The position numbers were made by a program, and so were the translations under genes. The notes under the pieces are model-generated. The model searched no databases. It was not told where the DNA came from and saw only the letters and a list, made by a program, of their open reading frames with translations. This document shows, piece after piece, positions 17,189 through 26,227 of a stretch of DNA of 64,000 nucleotides (position 1 is its first letter; each line of letters opens with the position of its first letter). The DNA is from Lachnospiraceae bacterium (GTDB lineage: Bacteria; Bacillota; Clostridia; Lachnospirales; Lachnospiraceae): contig JAFZQH010000022.1 of NCBI GenBank assembly GCA_017550165.1, positions 248,001-312,000 on the forward strand, given 5' to 3'.

Positions 17189-18144
17189 TCCTGACCTCTT
17201 AACTGCTCCTCGATCATACTCAATAACTTTTCAGTAGCCTTATGGATATCGCATTTCACGCTGTAACCCGCAGCCATCTTATGACCTCCGCCTCCGAACT
17301 CAACGGATATCACCGATACATCCACCTTTCCCGACGACCGAAGACTGACCTTATATCTTCCTTCATTTAATTCATAGATGAACACAGCCACTTCGATGCC
17401 CTTGGTATGCCGCAGCACAGCAACTATCCCCTCCAGATCACTGGCCACGCCGCCGTACTCATCCAGAACGGACTTGGGCAAAAGAGCCATTACCACCTTG
17501 TCATCCAGCTTCAGCTGGCAATTTAAAAGACAATAACCCATAAGGCGGTTCTGTACCATATGCTTCTCATAGTACGACTCGTCAACCAGCCTGGGGTAAT
17601 CGATGCCTTTATCCATCAGTTCTCCCGCCACGGCCATGGTCCTGGAGCTGGTGCAGGAATACTGAAAGACCCCCGTATCATGAACGATGCCCACGTAGAG
17701 GCACTCCGCAATGGGGATATCCACATATGACGTATCAATGAGTTCATATACATATTCGCTGGTTGAACTGATCTCCGGCCTGATATAATTGATATCCGCA
17801 AAGCCCTTATTGCTTATGTGATGATCGATGCAAATGGTCCGCCCGGCCCTTTTAAAATGCTTATCGGCCTTACCCAGCCTGTCAAGATCCCCGCAGTCCA
17901 GGGAAAAGAACAGGTCATAGCGCTCTCTCCCCTCATAGTTAAGGATAAGCTTGTCCGTTCCCTTCATAAACTCAAATGCCGGAGGGATCGCCTCTGCAAA
18001 TACGTCTACTTCCACATCCGGATACTTCTTAAGGATATAGTTGTACAGCCCGAGACATGAACCCATACAATCCCCGTCAGGCTTGATATGACCTGCTATG
18101 GCCACCGTTTTTGCTTTTGTCAGTTCTTCATGAATTCTGTCCAT
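17185..18144 (-). CDS. nrnA: DHH-family bifunctional oligoribonuclease/pAp phosphatase
   Basis: Degrades very short RNAs (nanoRNA, including pGpG) and pAp with metal ions; cytoplasmic. The DHH domain shows GHIKPDGDCMGSCLGL, FSLDCGDLDR and CIDHHISNKGF; the C-terminal DHHA1 domain has VEFGGGGHKMAAGYS. I chose the ATG at 18144, which has AGAGG six bases upstream and overlaps the end of rbfA by 17 bases; an in-frame ATG at 18162 lacks a Shine-Dalgarno. About 319 residues, normal for NrnA. In an organism rich in HD-GYP and GGDEF proteins it may also finish cyclic-di-GMP breakdown. Confidence 0.9.
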   Translation of the reverse strand: MDRIHEELTKAKTVAIAGHIKPDGDCMGSCLGLYNYILKKYPDVEVDVFAEAIPPAFEFMKGTDKLILNYEGRERYDLFFSLDCGDLDRLGKADKHFKRAGRTICIDHHISNKGFADINYIRPEISSTSEYVYELIDTSYVDIPIAECLYVGIVHDTGVFQYSCTSSRTMAVAGELMDKGIDYPRLVDESYYEKHMVQNRLMGYCLLNCQLKLDDKVVMALLPKSVLDEYGGVASDLEGIVAVLRHTKGIEVAVFIYELNEGRYKVSLRSSGKVDVSVISVEFGGGGHKMAAGYSVKCDIHKATEKLLSMIEEQLRGQD

Positions 18145-18514
18145 CGGAAACCTCTGCCCCATTTTCTTTAGATAATCCGTCGATCTTCTTCATCATGTTG
18201 ATGCCGTATTCTATGGACTCGTCCAAAATGAACCTGATCTCCGGAGTATTGCGAAGATTGATAGCCTTGGCGATACGGTTCTTTATAAAACCTTCCGCGC
18301 TTTTAAGGCCTTCTATGGCACCCTTCTTGGCCTCTTCGTCACCCATAACGCTTATATATGCCTTACAGGTCTTAAGGTCAGGCGCCACCTCAACCTTGAC
18401 CACCGACGTCATAACGGGGATCCTGGGGTCCTTTATCTCCGTCTGGATGATGGAGGACAGTTCCCTCTGGACCTCACCGTTGACACGGGTATTCTTAACA
18501 CTGTTTTTTCTCAT
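18128..18514 (-). CDS. rbfA: Ribosome-binding factor A
   Basis: KH-type factor that binds the immature 30S subunit and helps mature the 5' end of 16S rRNA. The 128-residue protein has RVNGEVQRELSSIIQTEIKDPR, a region near VKVEVAPDLKTCKAYISVMG and the conserved RNTPEIRFILDESIEYG. It lies 29 bp after infB and overlaps nrnA, as in many Firmicutes. Confidence 0.96.
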   Translation of the reverse strand: MRKNSVKNTRVNGEVQRELSSIIQTEIKDPRIPVMTSVVKVEVAPDLKTCKAYISVMGDEEAKKGAIEGLKSAEGFIKNRIAKAINLRNTPEIRFILDESIEYGINMMKKIDGLSKENGAEVSDGQNS

Positions 18515-18543
18515 TTTTTGTATATCCTCTTCCCGGCAGAAGC

Positions 18544-21219
18544 CTATCTGGGTACCTCAACCATGATATAAGCCTCAACCTTGTCTTCTTCCTTGATATC
18601 TCCGAAACCTTCAAATACAAGACCGCACTCATAACCGGCCTTAACTTCCTTGACATCGTCCTTGAAACGCTTGAGTGAAGCCAGGTTACCGTCGAATATC
18701 TGCTCATCTTCTCTGGTTATCCTGCATTTGCAGCCTCTCTGGAACTGACCGTCAAGCACATAGGAACCGGCGATCATTCCGACACCCGAAGACTTGAAGA
18801 TCTGTCGGATCTCCGCATGGCCTATTACCTTCTCTTCGTAGATAGGCTCCAGCATTCCCTTCATGGCGTCTTCCACATCCTCGATGGCGTTGTAGATTAC
18901 GTCATAAAGCCTGATATCGACACCTTCGCTCTCTGCAGTGGCCTTGGCCTGAGCATCGGGACGTACGTTAAAACCGATGATGATGGCATTTGATGCGGAA
19001 GCCAGGGTAACATCCGACTCATTGATGGCACCTACGCCGCCGTGGATGATCTTGACCACAACTTCCTCATTTGACAGTTTGACAAGGCTTTGCTTAACTG
19101 CCTCAACCGAACCCTGAACATCAGCCTTAACGATGATGTTAAGTTCCTTAAGGTTACCGGCCTGGATCTGTGAGTACAGGTCATCCAGTGTCATCTTGGA
19201 CTTAGTCTCCTCTAAGAGCTTCTCTCTGCCCTCGGAAATGAAGGTCTCAGCGAATTTCTTGGCTTCCTTCTCATTCTCCGTAACAACAAATATCTCACCT
19301 GCATTGGGGACATCGGAAAGGCCTAAGATCTCCACAGGTGTGGAAGGACCTGCTTCCTTAACGCGTCTTCCCTTGTCATCAGTCATGGCACGGACTTTAC
19401 CGTGGCATGAACCTACGGCAATGGGATCTCCCACATGAAGGGTTCCTTTTTGTACCAGAACCGTAGCTACCGATCCTTTACCCTTATCCAGCTCAGCCTC
19501 TACTACCAGGCCTCTTGCCCTTCTCTTGGGATTAGCCTTAAGTTCAAGGATATCAGCCGTTAAAATGATCATCTCAAGAAGATTTTCAATACCCTCTCTT
19601 GTATGGGCCGATACGGGACAGAATACGGTATTGCCGCCCCAATCCTCAGGAATGAGCTCATATTCAGAGAGTTCCTGCTTAACCTTCTCGATATTTGCGC
19701 TGGGCTTATCTATCTTGTTAATTGCAACTATGATCTCTATCCCCGCTGCCTTGGCGTGGTTGATAGCCTCAACTGTCTGGGGCATAACACCGTCATCTGC
19801 AGCCACCACAAGAATGGCGATATCCGTTGACTGGGCGCCGCGGAGTCTCATGGCGGTAAAGGCCTCATGTCCCGGAGTATCCAGGAAGGTGATCTTCTGC
19901 CCGTTGATCTGAACCACATAAGCACCGATGTGCTGGGTGATACCGCCGGCCTCCTTATCGATAACATTGGTATCTCTTATGGCATCAAGAAGAGAAGTCT
20001 TACCATGGTCAACGTGTCCCATAACGCAGACTACGGGCGGTCTCTTCTTCATGGTTGCCTCGTCTTCTTCTTCCTCCTTGAGAAGTTCGGCGATAACATC
20101 GATCTTGGGTGCAGGCTCGGCAATGAAGTTGAACTCCAGTGCGATCTCCTCCGCCGTATCGTAGTCCACTTCCTGGTTAACAGTGACCATCTTGCCCTGC
20201 ATGAAAAGCTTCTTTACAAGGGCTGATGCCTGAACCTTCATTTTCTCAGCCAGCTCCCTTATGGTCATCTTCTCAGGAAGGATAAGAGACTTGATAACGT
20301 CCTCTTCCTTCTCTTTTGGCTGCTGGGGCTTTTGCTGGGGTTTGTTCTTGCTTTTCTTATAGAGGCTGTCCTTAGTGAACCTGTCCTCTGCACTTCTTTC
20401 GTTCTTTCTGCCCTGACGGTTCTCATCCCGGCGATCGTGATCTCTTTTCTCTCTTTCCTTCTCACGCTCCCTGTCGCGGTCTCTTCCTTCCGGTTTGCTC
20501 TCGCCGCCGAAATCCATCCTGCCTTCCGGCCTCGGCCTTCTCTCCCCGTCAGGCCTGACACGGCGCTCGCCATCCGGGCGGGGACGCCTCTCTTCTCCTT
20601 CCGGGCGGGGTCTTCTCTCTCCCTCCGGACGAGGTCTCCTCTCTCCCTCCGGACGAGGTCTCCTCTCTTCTCCTTCCGGACGGGGTCTTCTCTCTCCTTC
20701 CGGTCTGGGACGTCTCTCTCCATCAGGACGAGGTCTCCTCTCTCCTTCCGGTCTGGGCCTTCTTTCTTCTCCTTCAGGACGCGGCCTTCTCTCTCCATCA
20801 GGTCTGGGGCGTCTCTCTCCATCAGGTCTGGGGCGTCTCTCTCCATCCGGTCTGGGGCGCCTCTCTCCATCAGGCCTTGGGCGTCTCTCTCCATCAGGTC
20901 TTTGTCTCCTCTCGGGACGTTCTCTTCCCGTGGCGGAATTCTGAGGACGGTAAACCTGGATTATATTTGACTTTTTCTTCTTTACTTCTTCCTTAACTTC
21001 CTCTTTTACTTCTTTAACTTCTTCTTTTACTTCTTCTTTTACTTCCTTGACGGCTTCCTTGACCTTGGCAGCGCCTCCGGCCATAGCCTTCTTGAATTCT
21101 TCGATCTGCTCTTCGCTTATGGAACTCATTGCTTTAAGGTCTACTCCCTTTGCTGCAAAGAATTCCGTTATCTCTTTACTTGTTTTATCTATTTCTTTTG
21201 CGAATTCATGAACTCTCAT
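18544..21219 (-). CDS. infB: Translation initiation factor IF-2 with an expanded Arg-Pro repeat region
   Basis: GTPase that brings initiator tRNA to the ribosome. Of 891 residues, the N-terminal 45 form a small IF2N domain, followed by a Lys/Glu coiled stretch (about 55-85), then a low-complexity region made of about 17 units of RRPRP(D/E)GE (about residues 105-235), a highly charged stretch, a second IF2N ([19 protein letters not shown]), the G domain with [22 protein letters not shown] and NKIDKP, and the C-terminal IF2 domains. The repeat is variable linker sequence, not a truncation of the functional part. Confidence 0.97.
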   Translation of the reverse strand: MRVHEFAKEIDKTSKEITEFFAAKGVDLKAMSSISEEQIEEFKKAMAGGAAKVKEAVKEVKEEVKEEVKEVKEEVKEEVKKKKSNIIQVYRPQNSATGRERPERRQRPDGERRPRPDGERRPRPDGERRPRPDGERRPRPDGERRPRPEGEERRPRPEGERRPRPDGERRPRPEGERRPRPEGEERRPRPEGERRPRPEGERRPRPEGEERRPRPDGERRVRPDGERRPRPEGRMDFGGESKPEGRDRDREREKEREKRDHDRRDENRQGRKNERSAEDRFTKDSLYKKSKNKPQQKPQQPKEKEEDVIKSLILPEKMTIRELAEKMKVQASALVKKLFMQGKMVTVNQEVDYDTAEEIALEFNFIAEPAPKIDVIAELLKEEEEDEATMKKRPPVVCVMGHVDHGKTSLLDAIRDTNVIDKEAGGITQHIGAYVVQINGQKITFLDTPGHEAFTAMRLRGAQSTDIAILVVAADDGVMPQTVEAINHAKAAGIEIIVAINKIDKPSANIEKVKQELSEYELIPEDWGGNTVFCPVSAHTREGIENLLEMIILTADILELKANPKRRARGLVVEAELDKGKGSVATVLVQKGTLHVGDPIAVGSCHGKVRAMTDDKGRRVKEAGPSTPVEILGLSDVPNAGEIFVVTENEKEAKKFAETFISEGREKLLEETKSKMTLDDLYSQIQAGNLKELNIIVKADVQGSVEAVKQSLVKLSNEEVVVKIIHGGVGAINESDVTLASASNAIIIGFNVRPDAQAKATAESEGVDIRLYDVIYNAIEDVEDAMKGMLEPIYEEKVIGHAEIRQIFKSSGVGMIAGSYVLDGQFQRGCKCRITREDEQIFDGNLASLKRFKDDVKEVKAGYECGLVFEGFGDIKEEDKVEAYIMVEVPR
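20521..20915 (-). repeat. In-frame 24/27-bp tandem repeat within infB
   Basis: About 17 imperfect copies encode [16 protein letters not shown] or RRPRPEGEE. Unit lengths are multiples of three, so the repeat keeps the infB frame open. Copy number is likely to vary between strains through slippage or recombination. Confidence 0.9.
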
Positions 21220-21235
21220 ATAATTACCTCCGTAT

Positions 21236-21547
21236 CTAACCTTTGATTTTTTCGTACTTTTTTACAAGACCTTCTGCAAATGACCTGTCTGTTACTGCTG
21301 CCGACGCCCGGAATTCCTTTCCGATGGCTTTTCCCAGTTCCTCCTTGGTCCCCGTTTCTATAAGGGGTACGCCGTAGGATGAACATTTATCCCGAAAAAG
21401 CTTCTTGGTATTATCCGAGGCATCCTCTGCAATGATACACGCCTTTGCCTTGCCGCTTTTCACGGCGTTTTCCGTAGCATATTCTCCGCTGACAACATGT
21501 CCTGCCCGACATGCAAGTCCCAGGAGGGATAATAACTTATTATTCAA
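21236..21547 (-). CDS. L7Ae/L30e-family ribosome-associated protein (YlxQ-like)
   Basis: A 103-residue member of the L7Ae/L30e/S12e/Gadd45 RNA-binding family: [34 protein letters not shown] and the [20 protein letters not shown] stretch. Such proteins bind kink-turn RNA; the exact target of YlxQ is not established. The start codon is TTG at 21547, directly after the TAA of rnpM (TAATTG), using the GGAGGAG in the last codons of rnpM as Shine-Dalgarno. It sits between rnpM and infB, the usual place. Confidence 0.9.
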   Translation of the reverse strand: MNNKLLSLLGLACRAGHVVSGEYATENAVKSGKAKACIIAEDASDNTKKLFRDKCSSYGVPLIETGTKEELGKAIGKEFRASAAVTDRSFAEGLVKKYEKIKG

Positions 21548-21811
21548 TTATTCAAGCTCCTCCTCTATACGAGAGATGATCTCCGCCGGAACGGCCATCT
21601 TCAGCGACCGTTCAAGGCCTTTGTTCTTTCTGGCTTTGGCGAAACACTCTTTGGAGTTACACAGATAAGCGCCCCTGCCGTTCTTCCTACCGGTAAGATC
21701 CAGCTCTATGTTATCCTCCGGGGTTCTTATGATCCGTATAAGGTCCTTTTTGTCCTTCATCTCTCCGCAGCCCGTGCATTTACGCAGGGGTTGTTTTTTA
21801 ACTGTTGCCAT
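21548..21811 (-). CDS. rnpM: YlxR-family RNase P modulator
   Basis: An 87-residue YlxR (DUF448) protein with PLRKCTGCGEMKDKKDLIRI, a GRKNGRGAYLC motif and KECFAKARKNKG, all typical of the family. Members bind RNA, and the Bacillus homologue has been reported to bind RNase P RNA and modulate its activity. It lies between nusA and the L7Ae-like gene, the conserved context. Confidence 0.93.
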   Translation of the reverse strand: MATVKKQPLRKCTGCGEMKDKKDLIRIIRTPEDNIELDLTGRKNGRGAYLCNSKECFAKARKNKGLERSLKMAVPAEIISRIEEELE

Positions 21812-21833
21812 TTAAATATGCTCCCGTTACTCT

Positions 21834-23051
21834 TTAGGTCTCTGACTCGCCATCTGCCTCGTTATCTTCGGCAGTGCCCTCTTCGTACTGATCATCATAG
21901 GAGTCATCATATGATCCTTCTTCATCATCATAGTACTCATCATCATCGTAGTACTCGTCATCATCGTAGTACTCGTCATCGTCGTAGTACTCGTCGTCTC
22001 CGTAGAAGCCTTCGATCTCGTTGGCCTGAGTCTCACTCTTGATATCTATCTTGAACCCGGTAAGACGGGCCGCAAGTCTGGCGTTCTGGCCTTCCTTACC
22101 GATGGCAAGGGAAAGCTGATAATCGGGAACAACTACCTTGGCCGTCTTCTCGTCCGGGTCTGCCAGTACCGATATTACCTTGGCCGGGCTCAATGCGTTC
22201 TCAATGAGGATAGCCGGGTTATCGCTCCAGTTGATAATATCGATCTTCTCACCACGGAGCTCATCAACTACTGCATTTACACGGCTTCCGTTAACTCCGA
22301 CGCAGGCCCCTACCGGATCTACGTCCGGATTGTTGGACCATACTGCGATCTTGGTCCTGGAACCGGCTTCACGGGAAATGCTCTTTATCTCAACGATGCC
22401 GTCCTTAACCTCCGTAACCTCTGACTCGAAAAGCCTCTTTACCAGTTCGGGGTGGGTTCTTGATACCAGGATCCTGGGACCCTTGGTGGTATCCTTAACC
22501 TCCAGGATGTACACCTTGATACGCTCGGTCGGTCTGAAATGCTCTGTCCTGACCTGCTCATTTTCATTAAGAAGGCCGTCTGCCTTGCCCAGGTTGATGC
22601 TGATGTTCCTTCCGATGTAACGCTGTACAACACCTGTAACAACGTCTCTTTCTTTTCCGTTATACTGCTTGAAGAGAACATTTCTCTCTTCCTCCCTGAT
22701 CTTCTGCAGTATAACGTTCTTGGCGTTCTGGGCTGCTATACGGCCGAATTCCTTGGTCTTGATCTCGATCTCAACGATATCGCCGACCTTAACCTTCTTA
22801 TTGATCTTCTTGGCCTCCTCCTTGCTTATCTCCAAAGCAGGGTCGGAAACCGTGGTAACTACGGTCTTCTCGGCAATGACCTGATAATCGCAGGTCTCAC
22901 GGTCCATGATGACCTTTACGTTATCAGCCTTGCCGTAGTTGTTCTTGTAGGCTGTAACAAGGGAGTTCTCGATGGCATCAAAGAGAACATCCTTCTTGAT
23001 ATCCTTTTCCTTTTCCAAAGTATTCAAAGCTTCCAGTAATTCGCTGTTCAT
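21834..23051 (-). CDS. nusA: Transcription termination/antitermination factor NusA with an Asp/Tyr-rich tail
   Basis: Binds RNA polymerase and nascent RNA and modulates pausing and termination. N-terminal domain (about 1-130, with LFDAIENSLVTAYKNNYG), S1 domain (about 135-200, GVVQRYIGRNISINLGKADG), then KH1 and KH2 (PVGACVGVNGSRVNAVVDEL; LAIGKEGQNARLAARLTG). The C-terminus (about 348-405) is an acidic low-complexity tail with repeats of DDEYYD. The tail is encoded by near-identical 18-bp repeats at about 21895-22005. Second gene after rimP in the operon. Confidence 0.97.
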   Translation of the reverse strand: MNSELLEALNTLEKEKDIKKDVLFDAIENSLVTAYKNNYGKADNVKVIMDRETCDYQVIAEKTVVTTVSDPALEISKEEAKKINKKVKVGDIVEIEIKTKEFGRIAAQNAKNVILQKIREEERNVLFKQYNGKERDVVTGVVQRYIGRNISINLGKADGLLNENEQVRTEHFRPTERIKVYILEVKDTTKGPRILVSRTHPELVKRLFESEVTEVKDGIVEIKSISREAGSRTKIAVWSNNPDVDPVGACVGVNGSRVNAVVDELRGEKIDIINWSDNPAILIENALSPAKVISVLADPDEKTAKVVVPDYQLSLAIGKEGQNARLAARLTGFKIDIKSETQANEIEGFYGDDEYYDDDEYYDDDEYYDDDEYYDDEEGSYDDSYDDQYEEGTAEDNEADGESET

Positions 23052-23094
23052 TTATTTAACCTCCGTTACAATAATTTCATTTTTGTCTTTTTCC

Positions 23095-23580
23095 TTATGT
23101 TTTCTTAAATAACTCTGAGAGATCTACTGCCTGTCGTATCAGCGCTATATCCTTGCGATTAAAGGTCATGTCACTGTCCCCACATGTGATGGTGACCGTA
23201 TCTTCATCGTAGGCTTTCAGCGCCCCGATAAACTCTTTGACCTTATCCACGGCCTTGTAAGTCCTGATCTCGATCTCCTTACCCATGTTCCGGGCGAAAT
23301 CCTTGTCCTTCTTAAGCGGCCGGTCCAGCCCCGGGGAACTGACTTCCAGGATGTAGGCCTCTTTGATGAAGTCCTTCTCGTCCAGGAGGTCTGAGAGTCT
23401 CCGGCTTACAACCTCGCAGTCGTCGATGGTTATGCCTCCCGGCTTGTCAATATATACCCGCAGGTACCATTCTCCCGCTTCTTTTACGTATTCCACATCC
23501 ACCAGCTCGAAACCGCACTCGGAAATGATGGGCAGCGCCAGTTCCTCGGTCTTCTGCTCGTAGCTTTCACCTTTTGCCAT
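23095..23580 (-). CDS. rimP: Ribosome maturation factor RimP
   Basis: Needed for 30S subunit maturation. The 161-residue protein has GFELVDVEYVKEAGEWYLRV, DKPGGITIDDCEVVSRRLSD and SSPGLDRPLKKDKDF, the conserved features of the N-terminal domain, and a small C-terminal SH3-like domain. It follows the HD-GYP gene by 15 bp and precedes nusA by about 43 bp. Confidence 0.96.
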   Translation of the reverse strand: MAKGESYEQKTEELALPIISECGFELVDVEYVKEAGEWYLRVYIDKPGGITIDDCEVVSRRLSDLLDEKDFIKEAYILEVSSPGLDRPLKKDKDFARNMGKEIEIRTYKAVDKVKEFIGALKAYDEDTVTITCGDSDMTFNRKDIALIRQAVDLSELFKKT

Positions 23581-23595
23581 ATGCGCGTCCTCCCA

Positions 23596-24744
23596 TCATG
23601 TCCTGATACTGATCTCATTTGCCAGAGTATCCGGCATTCCCGTGATCGTCTTGTTAAGTGAATTCCTGTCGTAATACAGGTCTATTATCTCCCCTGTACC
23701 GTCCAGCTTGATCACCGGACGAAGGCTGTTATTCTGTGTAGTCTTTATGACTATCCCACTCTCACCAGATGATAACACCACTCTGTCATTGGTCTTATAG
23801 GCCGGGATGGTATGAACGAATACATCAAGGATCTTCTTATCGAACATGGTCCCGCATTTGCTCATGACATATTCCATGACCAGGCCGGGCAGCAGCGGAT
23901 CCTTATAGCACCTCTTGGCGACCATTGCCTCATATACATCACAGACATGCACGATCTTGCTTTCGATCAGTATATCTTTATTCCTTACGCCCTTTGGATA
24001 GCCTGTACCGTCATTGTTCTCATGATGCTGCATGGCTATAAGCTTGATCTTGTGATCAATGCCTCTGTTGTGAGAAAGCTTTGCCGAACCGATCCTGGCG
24101 TGGCTTTTCATGACGGCGTACTCGGATTCCGTAAGCTTACCGGGCTTATCCAGGATCCTTTTATCTATATAGAGCTTACCCACATCGTGAAGCATTCCTC
24201 CTGCGCCCAGGAGTTCTACCTCTTCTTTGCTCATCCCCATGGCAAGCCCGACTGCTATGGCCATGGTGGCAACGTTCATGCTGTGGGATATGACGGTATC
24301 ACAGCCCTGCTTTAATTCTTCAAGCTCAGAAAGGATGGATTCCGAAGAGCTTATGGTCTCGTAAAGCTCCTTGGACACATCAATGGCGGTGTCCACATCG
24401 CAATGCTTAAGGGCATCTATACCGGCATTGTAGATATCCTTATACTTGGATTCGGACATATATTTATCGAAGTCTTCCCGTTTAACATCGCCAAGCTTAT
24501 AGTCAACCGGCTCTGCAATGATCTTCTCGATCTCCTCATCTGAGGGGGGCTTTACCGGCTCAAAACTCTCACCGTCTTCATAGACTGTGATCATGATGAC
24601 GCCCAGGTTGCTCAGCGCCCCGATAGCGCTCGCAGTAACCGGAGTATTCTTTTTCAATATAAGGTTGTTATCGTTGTATACATCTGTTGCCAGAACTAAT
24701 ACATCCCGGGAAGTCAAAGCTTCCTGCAGCGAAATATTCCGCAT
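23596..24744 (-). CDS. HD-GYP domain protein, first gene of the rimP-nusA-infB operon
   Basis: Predicted cyclic-di-GMP phosphodiesterase, 382 residues, no signal peptide or membrane helix. An N-terminal domain of about 120 residues (LVLATDVYNDNNLIL) is followed by the HD-GYP core: SHSMNVATMAIAVG, GGMLHDVGKLYIDKRIL, MKSHARIG, HHENNDGTGYPKG and CDVYEAMVAKRCYKD. The GYP element is intact. I chose the ATG at 24744, preceded by AGGAGGG at 12 bases; a longer in-frame reading to 24813 would begin inside the leader hairpin. It is separated from rimP by only 15 bp, so it is probably cotranscribed with the translation operon. Confidence 0.88.
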   Translation of the reverse strand: MRNISLQEALTSRDVLVLATDVYNDNNLILKKNTPVTASAIGALSNLGVIMITVYEDGESFEPVKPPSDEEIEKIIAEPVDYKLGDVKREDFDKYMSESKYKDIYNAGIDALKHCDVDTAIDVSKELYETISSSESILSELEELKQGCDTVISHSMNVATMAIAVGLAMGMSKEEVELLGAGGMLHDVGKLYIDKRILDKPGKLTESEYAVMKSHARIGSAKLSHNRGIDHKIKLIAMQHHENNDGTGYPKGVRNKDILIESKIVHVCDVYEAMVAKRCYKDPLLPGLVMEYVMSKCGTMFDKKILDVFVHTIPAYKTNDRVVLSSGESGIVIKTTQNNSLRPVIKLDGTGEIIDLYYDRNSLNKTITGMPDTLANEISIRT

Positions 24745-24796
24745 ATAAGTCTTGTCCCTCCTGCCATATTTGTGGGGTATGACCCTCCTCAACAAC

Positions 24797-24823
24797 AAAG
24801 AGTGGATTTGCATCCACTCTTTT
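24797..24823 (-). terminator. Intrinsic terminator/attenuator hairpin upstream of the HD-GYP gene
   Basis: An 11-bp stem (AAAGAGTGGAT, loop of four) is followed on the minus strand by a TTTGTTGTTG tail. It can end transcripts coming from the lipoprotein gene at 24887; because a good promoter lies upstream at 24847-24875, it also falls inside the leader of the HD-GYP operon and could attenuate it. Confidence 0.7.
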
Positions 24824-24846
24824 GCTCGGTCAATATTTACTTTGAT

Positions 24847-24875
24847 ATAATAGCACTTATTTTTTTATAAATCAA
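24847..24875 (-). promoter_or_regulatory. Predicted promoter of the HD-GYP-rimP-nusA-infB operon
   Basis: Minus strand: TTGATT (24870-24875), 17-bp spacer, TATTAT (24847-24852). Start expected near 24840, giving a leader of about 95 nt that includes the hairpin at 24797-24823. Confidence 0.6.
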
Positions 24876-24886
24876 GCACTTTTGAA

Positions 24887-26203
24887 CTAAATCTGCTGTC
24901 TGACCTCTACTTTCTTATAAGCCGTCAGATCCTCAGGGTTATTCGTAACGGTAAATGAAGTGCCTCCCTTGGTCCCCTCTGCATCAGGATATCCTGTTGC
25001 CTTTAGGGTCAGTCCCTCCCCGGATGTTGTTACCCGGGCTGTGGGGCCTACACCTACGCTATCATCCGCCATCTCCGCATAAGCCGAAGTATATCCTGAT
25101 ACAAGCAGCCCGGTAAGCCCCCGGCCGATCACCATTCCGTCCCCGCGGGAAATGATGGACTTATCCTTTCTCTGTACACTGCTGGCATAGATACCATGAC
25201 TGACCACATCCCCGCCGGAGGCCTTTCCACCCATGGCTTCTATCCTGCCGCTTTCCACGATCATGGCCGCATTGCTTTTTCTCTCATCCTTGCTGCAATT
25301 ATAGCAGCTGATCCCGTAGCTACCGCCCCGCTCGGCTCTGATATCTCCACCGACAGCCTTGATAGTGCTGTCCGCTATCACAAAGGTGTCACCATATTCA
25401 GTCTCCGTCATGTCCGTAGCCAGGGATATGTGTATGCCGGAGCTCCTGGGAGAAGGGGCTCCCGAATCCGAGGAACCGCCTGTGGCAGTTAAGCTGCTTT
25501 TTTCCGTAACGGATAGTCTCCTGCCGCCGATGCCGTAACCCTCGCTCTTAAAATCACCGGCAGTCGCAGTCACATTGCTGCCTGTGATATATGCGATATC
25601 GGATAATATGCCGTAGCTTTTTTCACCGGCGCCGCCCCCGGCTTCAACAGTGGTATCTTTTATATTAAGCCTGCACTTATCAGCGTATATACCGGCAGAT
25701 TCCTTGCTGCCGCACCCCTCCAGGCGCAGATCCCCGTCTCCGCAGATGGTGATCTCTCCGGTATCAACAGCCCACAGGCCATATCCTTTTTCAAGACTCT
25801 CGCCTGTGCATTTTATGGAGCTTTTGCCTTCCAGCTTTATAACAAGGGGCTTTGTCCCGTCATAAATGATCCCTCCGGACTCTGGGCCGGAACTGCCTTT
25901 GCCCTCATAATTGAATCCGTTAAGAGTAAGGGTATCTGGCGTTTCCCCGGATGCAGGACTATATGACCATTTGCCTTTATCTCCCGTGTTGCCTTCTCCC
26001 GACCATGTGCCGGGATCACTTGTAACGTCAATATCCCCGACCCGGAGAATGATCCCTGTGCTTACCGCGCCGGACATACTGCCTGCGCCGCTTGCACTGC
26101 CTGCGCTGCTTGCTTTTCCTGTTTCATTTACCTTGCATCCCGCAGCTACTGACATTATCACAAGCGATATGGCAACTAAAACTGATCCTATGATCCTCCT
26201 CAT
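24887..26203 (-). CDS. Surface lipoprotein with repeated beta-strand (parallel helix-like) domain
   Basis: A 438-residue lipoprotein. Residues 1-22 form a lipoprotein signal ending in a SVAAGC lipobox, followed by a Ser/Gly/Ala linker. The rest consists of short repeated strands with a recurring pattern of I-x-G-x-G-x-L and GI(Y/H)(A/I), such as GEITICGDGDLRLEG and ADKCRLNIKDTTVEAGG, consistent with a right-handed parallel beta-helix or a related solenoid. Its N-terminal half matches the same region of the protein at 30095-31876 (TLTLNGFNYEGKG against TLTLTDYRYTGEG). It follows the large surface gene by 24 bp. Ligand unknown. Confidence 0.7.
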   Translation of the reverse strand: MRRIIGSVLVAISLVIMSVAAGCKVNETGKASSAGSASGAGSMSGAVSTGIILRVGDIDVTSDPGTWSGEGNTGDKGKWSYSPASGETPDTLTLNGFNYEGKGSSGPESGGIIYDGTKPLVIKLEGKSSIKCTGESLEKGYGLWAVDTGEITICGDGDLRLEGCGSKESAGIYADKCRLNIKDTTVEAGGGAGEKSYGILSDIAYITGSNVTATAGDFKSEGYGIGGRRLSVTEKSSLTATGGSSDSGAPSPRSSGIHISLATDMTETEYGDTFVIADSTIKAVGGDIRAERGGSYGISCYNCSKDERKSNAAMIVESGRIEAMGGKASGGDVVSHGIYASSVQRKDKSIISRGDGMVIGRGLTGLLVSGYTSAYAEMADDSVGVGPTARVTTSGEGLTLKATGYPDAEGTKGGTSFTVTNNPEDLTAYKKVEVRQQI

Positions 26204-26227
26204 ACTCTTATATCCCCTGTCTTACTG

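Noticed and set aside
20521..20915. CRISPR-like regular repeats
   Set aside because: The repeats have no unique spacers, stay in frame and encode a protein linker within infB.
20332..20970. Long open frames on the plus strand and in another minus frame over the infB repeat
   Set aside because: They arise because the 24/27-bp repeat keeps other frames open. The products are low-complexity Arg/Ser/Pro sequences.
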